A stretch of 64,000 nt of DNA from Apteryx mantelli. Its lineage: Eukaryota > Chordata > Aves > Apterygiformes > Apterygidae. Both the position numbers and the translations under genes were made by a program. Each line of letters begins with the position of its first letter. Positions within the stretch are counted from its first letter, which is position 1. The notes below the pieces were generated by a model that did no database searches, had not been told where the DNA came from, and worked only from the letters and a program-made list of their open reading frames with translations. Positions 54,821 through 64,000 of the stretch are shown piece by piece. The DNA lies in the NCBI RefSeq assembly GCF_036417845.1, contig NW_027118693.1, positions 3,358,001 through 3,422,000 on the forward strand, in the 5' to 3' direction.

Positions 54821-56325
54821 TTTAATTACTCATTTGCTTCCCACTGGCTAACACAGATCTTATGAAGGGAGCCTTCATATTTTCTTCTTTTCCTATCCCT
54901 AATCCTTTCTCCTTGCTTTACTCCCACAGTTCATGCTTACCATGGCCTCTGAAGATCTCCTCAGTCTTTCTTTGCTTTTCCTCATCTGAATTCATAGATG
55001 AAAGCCTGCATTTTTTTTTCTTTTTAGTAACTGAATCAATACCATCCTGCTGCAGTGGGAGATGAAAAGATGAGGGTGTTGATAATACAGGAAGCTTCTC
55101 TAAGAGTCAGGTGCCATACCCCGAGGGATGAGTATGGCATAAGTGTAGAGTGACAGAAATCAATCATGAAATTCTGCATACCCTGAATTTCCTCCAGCAT
55201 ATAACTATAACCAATGTGTAGATTCTCTGGGTGGCATTCATCTACCTTAACTTCAGATATTTGAATGTTGATCTCTAAGTCTTAACACAGTGATACTGGC
55301 TCTGTTACACACTTAAGAGCAACATTTGCAGAGGATAGTTCAGCCTCCAAGAACTGATGTGTTGGATGCCCTGGAAGTGGTTTCATCATTCCAAGATTCC
55401 TTTTTCTCCCCACAATAACTTGCTATGAGGATTGAAAGTGGGGACTTTGAGCAGCAGTATGAGATGGGCTCTCAAGCAGAAACATAGTGAGCTCTTGACA
55501 CACGCTGACTCCCCGACAACGGGAGTGATGGATCACACAGAGCCCACTCAGGACAGTGATGGGCTTGGCTTGAGTGTCCTTGGGTGGGTGCTATCTTCCT
55601 TTCAGAGAGAAAGAATGAGTACCAGCAGGTACAGTGCAAGCTTCTCCCTAATCAACGATGAAATATGTGAGCACTGATATTCCTGTATGAAGCAACCATT
55701 CCCCATTTCCTGAAGAACTGGACTTCAGTCACCTCCTGCATCCCAGGGTGAGCTGAGCCTGGGAGCAAGATGCTCTTTTTAATGATGTACACAGGTTGCT
55801 GGGGGATGACAAAGAGAGGGAAATCTGGAAAATACTGTGTTTGAAAGTGGTAGGAGAGAGAAAAGAACTTGAGCTATGACAGAGATCAAGGTGATAGCTA
55901 GGGGGAAAAAGTATGAGCCACACAGCTTGCTTTTCTTTGAGGGGGGTGTTGGACCCAATGACCTCCAAAATAAGAAACCTATTTCCTTGAGTATCCTCAA
56001 ATTTAATCTATGTTCACGAGTGAGTCCCCTGCAATTCACTTGAACAATCTTTTATGATCCAAATCTCAGATGGTCTCAGATGGAGACTTCCCTGGTAGTC
56101 AAAATCAGCCGCAGCAGAGAATGGCAGATGCTCTTCTAAGATGGGCTCCTAAAACAGGCAGGATGAGTCCCCCTGTGGCGATGTGAAGATGCTGGTCGCC
56201 TGTCATTAACGTGGGAGGGAGCTGAGGTGACTGAGGTGAAGCTGAGGTGATTTTGACACAAGAAGCTTCTATGACTTGATAGGTGTAGGTGTTCAGAAGG
56301 GCACAGGTTTCCTCTACATGATATG
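53328..56325. other. Non-coding stretch with CA microsatellite
   Basis: No gene is recognised. (AC)n of about 15 units lies at 54785-54815. At 56218-56252 gctgaggtgactgaggtgaa is an imperfect short tandem repeat. Confidence 0.5.
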
Positions 56326-56329
56326 CACA

Positions 56330-56375
56330 TGCCCAGGGCATCTGGAATACCACTGGATGCCTGCAAGAGGTACCA
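56330..56375 (+). repeat. Unassigned dispersed repeat, copy 3
   Basis: It reads gggcatctggaataccactg and gatgcctgc, a diverged form of the repeat at 28400 and 60020. Confidence 0.35.
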
Positions 56376-59300
56376 TCCAACGGAGCTTCCTTTCTTAGCC
56401 TGCCTTCACACTCTGAGAGTCATTTCTAGAGGGATACACCTCACCTTAAGCTAATGGGCTAGGTTAGCTCACATGACTTGTAGCCAACAGTAGCTGTTTC
56501 TCTTCACTGACTACAAAGGAAGCTCAGGGAGAGACAGCTCTATGGTAGCCATCCCAAGTTAGGTAAGGGAGTGCTCCTAGCTCTGTTTTTCTTGGTCCAG
56601 AGAGCTCCTTGAGTCTTCTGTAGAATCATTCCACCTTGACTTGTTCCACACAAGGTGGAAGCAGAAGTCTAGACAAACTCCTTCTTCCCCTTTCCCCTAG
56701 CATCAGGGCAGAAATTCATCTAGTCTCTCCCTTTGATCAAACAAACAGACACAGTTACTGAGGCATGAAAAAAAAAAGAAAAAAAGGAAAATTATTCCTG
56801 CCTTCTCAACTTACACCCTAGATCATCACCTCTTTCCCCAAACGCATGATCTCCTGTGAGATCCCCAAAAGCTCCAGGCAAGAGCACATGCCAGAAGGTA
56901 AGCCATCCAACAGCAGAACATACAAAGCCAAGGAAGTTTTACTGCTGATAAGGATGTGGAGATCCAAAAAGTAGGGAAAAGCTCTGTGGAGGGGAAGTTG
57001 TAAAATAATTTAGGAGAATGGCTTGAAAAGAGGTCACAGACAGCAGTCGTTCTGGCTTGGAGGGCAGGTGAAGGAAGAGGACTGAGATCTCTTCCCTCTA
57101 GAAGGCACTGACTCAGGCTGGGAACATGAGGCTACTGAATGGCTCTAGGGCCTGCACAATGGACCTCAAGACTTTCATTCTTTGTGGAGCACCAGTGCAT
57201 GGCACATAGAGGATTCCATTATAGTCAATGGAGGTCAACTACTTAAATATAGGCACCTATGAAGTATCTAAGAAGATGTAATCACCTGGTTCTGAGCCAG
57301 AAGTGTCTGCTGTCTTTCCTTCCATCCCCATGTAGACATCTAAGATATTCTAGAATATTAAAAAACGGCAGTACATGCCCATGCTTCATCATCTAACCAT
57401 TTCCCTACATTCGTTCAGCAAAATTGCTCTGCAAACTGCAGGGACACTGTTGGCCAGATCACTACTGAATCTAACAGGAGCTCAGACCGCTTGCATTGCA
57501 GACACTTCGACTTGGCTGTCTGGAGCTGAATCCCACTGCTGCAGTGCAACTGTTCATATCAGTGTCACTGTCTGCTGCCCCTTCATAGTCAGGGGAAAAA
57601 GAATGGCATCTGCAGAAGATGATGAATCCAGGCAGTTTAGATGGTGTCTTAGCAATGGAGGGCTCTCCATTTAGCAAAGCATACCTCTCTCCACTTGACT
57701 CTAGAGTGACCACGGTTTAGATGAGAAGGATAAAGTAAGTATAATGGAATCTGATCCAGATGTTAATTGCTTGGGTTTTTTGAGGAACATTTCAGAAAAA
57801 AAAAAATCTCATTTTATTTACTGTTTGTATCTAGCAAAACTAATAGCTGTCAACAAATCATACAGCCTGACGTTACCCATTCATTCTGAAAGACCGGATT
57901 TTATCATGGCTACTGGCATCTCCTGGATTGCCTGATGAACTTTATTTCCACCTGTGTTCTTAACATTTTAATGACAGATTTATGACTACTTCCTTTACTC
58001 TTGCAAGGCAAAGTGTGTAAGAGGCAGTCTTTTTGTTTATGAGGCCAAGTCTTAGAGAAGTCAATGCTACTTAAACATGGAAAATTGCCTCTTCCTGCAC
58101 CTCAGACAAGATAGACATGAAAATCATTTCACTTTATCTTCTGCTTTTTCATATAACTAATTTAAACAGTTTCAAGCCTGAACTGGTCATCCAGTCTCTC
58201 TGCAATCAGTGGAGAGAGATAGAGCTACTGGGCCACAAGTCATGCTGTTCCTAGGGTCAGGATCCCTCTGAGATTCCACCTCCCTGGGGCTTCTGCAGAG
58301 CACCTTAGGCCGTAGGGCTGTCTATTAGGTGACTGAAGTAAGATGAGTGCACCAATTGATACCAAAAGCAACATTCTTCAGTGTTAATGCACCATGAAGT
58401 ACAAAGCATCTGCTCATTACGGGTGTATGGCGACAGAGCTAAGGGTAATAAGGCAAGAACAAATAGTAAGATAACTGAAGAGAAGAAGAAAACATCAAGA
58501 AAAGCAAGGTGGAATAATACATAGATGTTAGTATCCAGTAGGTGTGAATGAATAACCACCAGTTAATCCAAGTCTGCAGTGACTGAAAATAAAGGTCTTT
58601 ACAGGCTGATTTTACCAGACCATCTCACAACAAAAACAGCAAAAATCAGTAAAACGAGACCTTTGGGGAATTGTGAGCTCTTGGAAAAAGTTGATCGTTT
58701 TCAAGGACAGAAATTGCTAGGAACCTTTTTATTTTGCCAGAAGGGCAGAACACACACAAAAAAGAAAAAGATCAATGAAGTAACTGACTCTGATTTTGTT
58801 TCAACAGACTTTTTGTCCTCAGCAACTTTGTGTTTCATGTGGGACACCTCATTTCAAGCATGCTGTATTTAAACACTGGAATCTCCCAAGTAATAATACA
58901 GTTATGACACTAAAGATACAATATGAGCACTTAATAAATAATGATGCAGCATTCTGAGGAAACCATAGCCTTTATTTTCAATGACAACACAGACATTTGG
59001 AGAAATGTAATAATGAATCATCTCTTTGAAATCATACATTCCTCTTTCAGTTAAAGCTTTCCCAAGAGGTTTGGAAAAAAAAAAAAAAAGGTGGGAGAAG
59101 GGCAAGAGGGTTGTTAATTACCTTATCTCTCTATATATATAAAAATTGCAAAAATACTTTAATATATAAAGCCCAACCAATCTGTTTCTTCTAATGCTAC
59201 AAGGTACTGTGAAGGCAGATTATTCTACTTTGTTTTTTAAATGCACCAATCACCTGCACGCTTAAGAAAGCCCAATCCACAGCTACTTTCACAGAGACAA

Positions 59301-60019
59301 TTCATACAGTTCACATCATAAACCAAATCATAACATTTAACTGATGGGAAAAAAGGGGGGGGGAAAAAAAAACAACTTTAGGAGGGGGTCAAATCTAATA
59401 GATTTAGGCAACTTCATGATGCTTCCATGTTGATGATGTGTTTCACTTCATGCTTCTCCCCAGGGTCCCTTAGCTTGCACCTTCTCTGGAGTGAGCCAAT
59501 TAGTTCCCTTCATGGGAAAATCAGGGGGCAGACAAGAAGATGCCAGAATTCACACTCTGCAGATGGATTGGATGCAAACCAGTCAGCATCACTCGATTAG
59601 AAACTCTGATTCAGCCCCTGGAAGATGTCACAAAAGCAGCAGTGCAGCCTAAGACACACCTGATGTGTGCAGGAGACTCAGCCAGGCTGAGTCTACAGTC
59701 CACAGACAGAATTCACCACTTCCAAAGGCCAGTTCAACATACCTATCCCATGCTGAGCTGAATGACTGTGTGGAAATATCTTTCCTTCCACTCACTCTAG
59801 CGATAGCTCATGGTAAGCTCAAATACATATATATATATATATATCCATTGCAGTCACTAAAGTTAGGTGAGATGAATCCAAAACACCCCAGTTCTTTAGA
59901 GAACTGGATTCAGTTGTCCACACGCAGGTGTCTTCTGCTATTTGAGATGCCCTAAGGAGCCCAAGACATCTTGGCAGTTGTGACAAGGGGCCTTTGGGAC
60001 ACTTGTCCCTTTCTAGAAG
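56376..60019. other. AT-rich non-coding stretch
   Basis: No gene is recognised. Simple sequence: A-rich runs near 56768 and 59080, a G run then A run near 59354, and (AT)n at about 59827-59843. Part of 57165-57275 may belong to the unassigned repeat family. Confidence 0.45.
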
Positions 60020-60090
60020 GGCTGCTGGAGGTCAGCTAGGATGTTCTGTGGCATCTCAAATGGCACTAGCCCCACGTGACTCTGGCTGCA
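60020..60090 (+). repeat. Unassigned dispersed repeat, copy 2
   Basis: It reads ggaggtcagctaggatgttc and catctcaaatggcactagcc. It aligns with 28400-28470 over about 50 bases with the same spacing. Confidence 0.5.
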
Positions 60091-60183
60091 TTTAGTCCCT
60101 TACCGGTACAGAGAATGGAGCTGAGAGAATGCTTCACCTCATCCTCACATAGATACCACCTGGCTGCTTACCTGAATCATACT

Positions 60184-61248
60184 CTAAGCACCACTGAATC
60201 TCATCCAAGGAGTCTCATCTAAGCTGGCTAGTTTATCCCTGTGAACAGAAAGGTCCTGCTCAGATTTTTCAAGACTAAGTACCAGCCATGATGATGCTCG
60301 TGGCTTTCCTGCCCTCTTAGTCATCACCAGGCCTTTGTGCAAAGCATTTTTCAAGGCCTCTTTCATTTGCTCCTTCCTCAGGCTAAATATGAATGGGTTT
60401 ACAAGAGGCGCCACAATACTGGAGACAACAGGGAGGCTTTTGTTGAGATGCACAGAGGTCATGTGGGAAGGCCTGGCATAGACAAAGATGGAGATGCCAA
60501 AACCCAAGGAAACAACAGTGAAATGAGAAGCACAAGTTGCAAATGCTTTCTGCCTGCCCTGTGCTGACGGCATCCAGAATATGTTGGAATCAATGTAGGC
60601 ACAGGAGAGCACAGTCAGTGCCAAAGAGCCAAGGAGCAGGACCCAGAACACCACAAAATCAATCCACTCAATAAGCTGGATGTCAGCACAAGCAAGGTGT
60701 AATAATGGAGCACTGTCACAGAAGTAGTGGTCGATTACATTGGCACCACAGTATGGCAGCCGGGCTGCCAGAACCAGAGATGACAGAATCATGACAAAGG
60801 CACCTGCCCAGCAGCCCAAAACAAGTGTACTGCATACCTTGCTTCTCATGATGCTGGGATACCTTAGTGGGTTGCATACAGCCACATACCCATCATAGGA
60901 CATGACAGCAAAGAGGATGAACTCAGTTGTGCCCATGAGGAAAGAGAAGAAGAGCTGACTAAAGCAGCCATCAAAGGAAATGGTTTTCTTCTCTGACAGG
61001 AAGTTTGCCAGCATTTTAGGAACCACAGAGGAAGTCATGGAGATCTCTCTGAAAGACAGATAACTGAGGAAGTAATACATGGGAGAATGGAGATGGCCAT
61101 CAGTGTATACCAGGACAATGATAAGAGTGTTTCCCAAGACAGTCACTAAATAAATAAGCAGGAACACAACCAAGAGGAGGATCTCCACCTCATGGACATT
61201 AGGAAATCGCGCTAAGATGAACTCTGTCACAGATGTGCCATTCTCCAT
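60184..61248 (-). CDS. Odorant receptor, open frame but DRY changed to DGY
   Basis: I start it at the ATG at 61248 (MENGTSVTEFIL, sequon NGT), not at 61320, because the family N-terminus begins there. That gives 354 residues, about 40 longer than usual because of a C-terminal extension. Motifs: VLGNTLIIVLV, LHSPMYYFLSYLSFREI, MSYDGYVAVCNPLRYP, SCAYIDSNIFWMPS, KAFATCASHFTVVSLG and PLVNPFIFSLRKEQMKEAL. The Arg of the DRY motif is Gly (codon GGG, one base from CGG), an Arg sits within TM2, and SLRN is SLRK. The frame is open, so this is a recent or neofunctionalised copy, or a pseudogene by missense change. It is related to the receptor at 41597-42544. Confidence 0.88.
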   Translation of the reverse strand: MENGTSVTEFILARFPNVHEVEILLLVVFLLIYLVTVLGNTLIIVLVYTDGHLHSPMYYFLSYLSFREISMTSSVVPKMLANFLSEKKTISFDGCFSQLFFSFLMGTTEFILFAVMSYDGYVAVCNPLRYPSIMRSKVCSTLVLGCWAGAFVMILSSLVLAARLPYCGANVIDHYFCDSAPLLHLACADIQLIEWIDFVVFWVLLLGSLALTVLSCAYIDSNIFWMPSAQGRQKAFATCASHFTVVSLGFGISIFVYARPSHMTSVHLNKSLPVVSSIVAPLVNPFIFSLRKEQMKEALKNALHKGLVMTKRAGKPRASSWLVLSLEKSEQDLSVHRDKLASLDETPWMRFSGA

Positions 61249-62330
61249 CTCTGTGCAGTCTCCGTTGTGGGAAAGAACACCAGAGTAATGTAGAGTTTTG
61301 AATATTTTCTCAGATGACATCTAGTAAGTTTTGGACATCCTGATTTTAAAGAGAAGTTAAGTCCCGACACATAGCTATTCAGGGTCGAATTCATCCCACC
61401 TAACTTGGATATCTGCAATAGAAATGTTTCTTTCTGAGTTAGTCAGCCAGTACCATTTTTTTGATGCTGCCTAGCCCTCCACAACTATAGAAGAGTCCTG
61501 GAATGACCGGTTCAGCCTAAGCCATCTGTCTTTTGAAGAGAGATTCTTCATGCCCAGCTGAAGGTGCTTGATTGAGTTGCTCATAAATAGGCATCCAGTG
61601 CCATTGGTGATGTCTCAGACATCCCCATAAGGCTAAAGTCTTCAATGGCTGGAGATCCCAATGTGTCAGCAACCGAAGCCTGCAGATGCCCACCTACAGG
61701 GTACATTCAATAGCACCTAAAGAGCCATTCATCCATTCATCTTGTCCAAAAAGAAAGGCCTACATTTGGTCTGTTTTGGCAGTAACCTTTCTAGAGAGGC
61801 AATATATCCCATCCCAGCTGCCTGTCTAATCAAACAGGAGAGGAAGCCATCCCTAAAAGAGGAGCCATCCCTAAAAGGTGATTCAGACCATTGCAGTCTG
61901 CCTCTCTCCATTGACGGTTGAGGAGTGGAAGATGACAACCTTTGTGAAACAGCCACCACAGTTTGGTGCCACCAAGCTTCGCCTTTGCTCTTTGTTTCAT
62001 ATACAAAGGTGACAGAGGTAGGTCTTTGCTGCAAAGCTGCCTCAATTTCTCTGTAACCGTCATTCAAAATTACCATCAAATCAGAACACAAGATAGACTC
62101 CTCTCATCCAACATTTTCTGCACCTGAATTTTGTTTCCATGCATGCTCAAATGGCAATAAGTAGCATGTTCAGTGTCAATACCATTGTTCCTATAGCTGT
62201 GTCTTTGATCTTACCTTCTGCATGAGTGACACCTCATATATTTCTTTTTGCTTCCTTGCTGAAGAAAGTTGTGTCTGACTTCCTGATGAGAGTCTCAGCT
62301 GTGACAACCAAGAGGAAAATTGGGGAGAGA

Positions 62331-62371
<41 letters not shown>

Positions 62372-62989
62372 TTCTACATTCCTGCTCTATGTCATAAGAC
62401 CAGAGGGACAGCTATGTAGCTCAGTTACTTATTGCACAGCCACCAACAGGACGTATACAAGTAAAAAAGTGCATGGTGCATTGACCAATAGGAATCATAG
62501 TCTTAGAATAAGAAGGCATTCACACTCCAGTTGTTGGAAGAATGATGGATATCCTGCAGACTTGGCTAAGCTGAAATCAGTGTAATGACAACTGAGCAAT
62601 GATTTCCTTGCTCAGCATAAACCGTGGATGATTCTTATCAGAATGAGACTGTTCAACATGCAAAACAATTTAGAAAGATGAAACGTCCCAGGGAAGGAGT
62701 TCCAGAAAGCCAGTGTGTGGCAGAAAGGCAAAAGTTTTTTTTCAACTTGTAATGAAGAAGGTGCATTTCACAAAGACCACTAGTACTTGATAGGTGGTCT
62801 GAGAAATGCCAGAAAGAAAAGTAATTGGATCCTTTCTAAGAATTTACCCTTCAGAGGCTTCACTTTGAAAAAAAAAAAATCCTGGGAGATTTAGATAAAC
62901 AAGCCTCACATCAAGTTAGCAGTAGTTGAGTGCCAGTCACAAAGATGACAGGCCCCAAATCGTCTTGTACTGGCATACACAACAGTAAG
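61249..62989. other. Non-coding, 5' side of DGY receptor
   Basis: No gene is recognised. A minus-strand copy of the unassigned repeat may lie at 61585-61610 (gcatccagtgccattggtga). ccatccctaaaaga is duplicated at 61846-61880. A (GA)n run of about 22 units lies at 62322-62367, which explains the low-complexity ER repeat of the frame there. Confidence 0.45.
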
Positions 62990-63165
62990 GGGCAATGCCC
63001 ACAAGCTGCAGCTTGGAAGGTTCAGAGAGGACCTCAGGAAAAAACGAGTTATTAATTAGGAGGGTTATGAAGCACTGGAGCAAGTCACCCAGAGAGGGTG
63101 GGAGGTTGGGCTAGAGACATCTGGAGGTCCCTTCCAACCACTATTTCAATGGTGCGATGATTTTC
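62990..63165 (+). repeat. CR1 LINE 3' end fragment
   Basis: The text agcttggaaggttcagagag, ggttatgaagcactggagca and ctggaggtcccttccaacca, then caatggtgcgatgattttca, is the CR1 3' UTR and terminal repeat, with a gap in the middle. Confidence 0.75.
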
Positions 63166-64000
63166 AGAGGGAAGCCCTGGGGACACAGGTTCCTTGAGCA
63201 AACCAAGGAGATGCACATTCAACGGCTATAAAGGAAGTCTAGGAAGGAGATCACCTCACCTTGCTTGAGGGCAACAATTCAGGTGCTAAACAGAGGAGCC
63301 TAGTGCCATATGAAATCTTCTAGGGTATCCAAGAAGTTTTCTGTGGCTAGCAGTTATGACAGAGAATCTAGCAAACATGCATGCTCTTCCAGAGTGTCAC
63401 CCAGAAGCCAGGCATGTTACTGTGCAGGGAATCTCAGATGGAATTAAACACAAATATTGAGATTGAAAATGTACTCCCTGGGTGTGTTGAATCTGGGTGT
63501 CTAAAGCTGAGCAATTTCTCTCAAGTCTTCTCAGAATCAAGGGAGGTGTAGGATTCAACCCAGCGTTGCACACATGGGCTTCCAGTGCAATTGGAGATGC
63601 TGTTTGGTGTCCTGTTTGGCATCCAGCCACCACTCTACAGAGAGGACAGATCTTCTATTGGTCCTGTGTCATAGCTACTGTGCTTTACAAAGCACCTAGG
63701 ACGTTGCAAGTATTACCTGATGCCTGTGTGCGGGCAACTGAATCAGCGTCTTAGTCCATGCAGTCTGTGGAGTCTGAAGACCAACTGATTAGCTCCTAAA
63801 GTAAACAACTTACCTTGGATAACTTACAAGAGGAATCCCACCCTAGCTGACTGGCTCGGATGGAGACATTCAAAGCATAGATAACTAATTCTGCACAGAT
63901 GAATCCCACTTCAGATGCTTCACTACAAGATACAGACAACCCCTACTGAGCAACGATAGTTATCCACTCATCACTGTTCTATTTATCTGCTTGTCTGAGT
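63166..64000. other. Non-coding right end
   Basis: No gene is recognised up to the end of the window. Confidence 0.5.

Noticed and set aside
58305-58559. Hydrophobic minus-strand frame that might be a receptor fragment
   Set aside because: Hydrophobic residues are present but none of the receptor signatures (GN, PMY, DRY, KAFSTC, NPxIY) appear.
62226-62585. 119-codon plus-strand frame with an ER repeat
   Set aside because: The repeat is the translation of a (GA)n microsatellite; no other features.

Overview
The window is nuclear DNA from a bird. The evidence is a scattering of CR1 LINE fragments (at least nine), an intact class II odorant receptor of the OR14 type that birds have expanded, intronless receptor genes in both orientations, and an alpharetrovirus-like provirus with a tRNA-Trp primer site. 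The alpharetroviral element fits a galliform or a related bird best, but the species cannot be fixed from this sequence. No bacterial-type genes, tRNAs, rRNAs or CRISPR arrays are present.

Layout. 0.5-1.4 kb is a CpG island with CCAAT, CRE-like and GGCGGC elements, probably a housekeeping-type promoter. 6.1-8.2 kb is a minisatellite with a 65-bp unit (about 24 good copies, degenerate at both edges). It abuts a decayed gammaretrovirus-like provirus (8.2-13.3 kb); an inverted scrap of the same satellite lies beyond it, followed by an antisense solo LTR (13.4-14.0 kb). 14.5-62 kb is an odorant receptor cluster: two full-length receptors without obvious lesions (21.5-22.5 kb minus, OR14-like; 41.6-42.5 kb plus), one open but substituted receptor (60.2-61.2 kb minus, DGY in place of DRY), two frameshifted paralogous pseudogenes (14.5-15.5 kb minus; 52.4-53.3 kb plus), and two fragments (35.6 kb, 45.7-46.1 kb).

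Between the receptors lie a very young, non-autonomous alpharetrovirus-like provirus (23.6-26.5 kb; LTRs identical as read, 6-bp target duplication, no pol, two env tails around a foreign U3/R piece), CR1 fragments, two copies of an LTR-like repeat (18.0 and 31.3 kb), a short unassigned repeat family, and microsatellites.

The least expected element is at 47.66-48.26 kb: two adjacent broken coding remnants. One has a chromodomain-like integrase C-terminus and the other an LSNAS...SDF...ELGLAEVQY signature. Together they suggest a fossil Polinton/Maverick-like or F54H12.3-like transposon. The genes do not form an operon; receptors are separate single-exon coding units, and the rest is transposon and repeat turnover around them.
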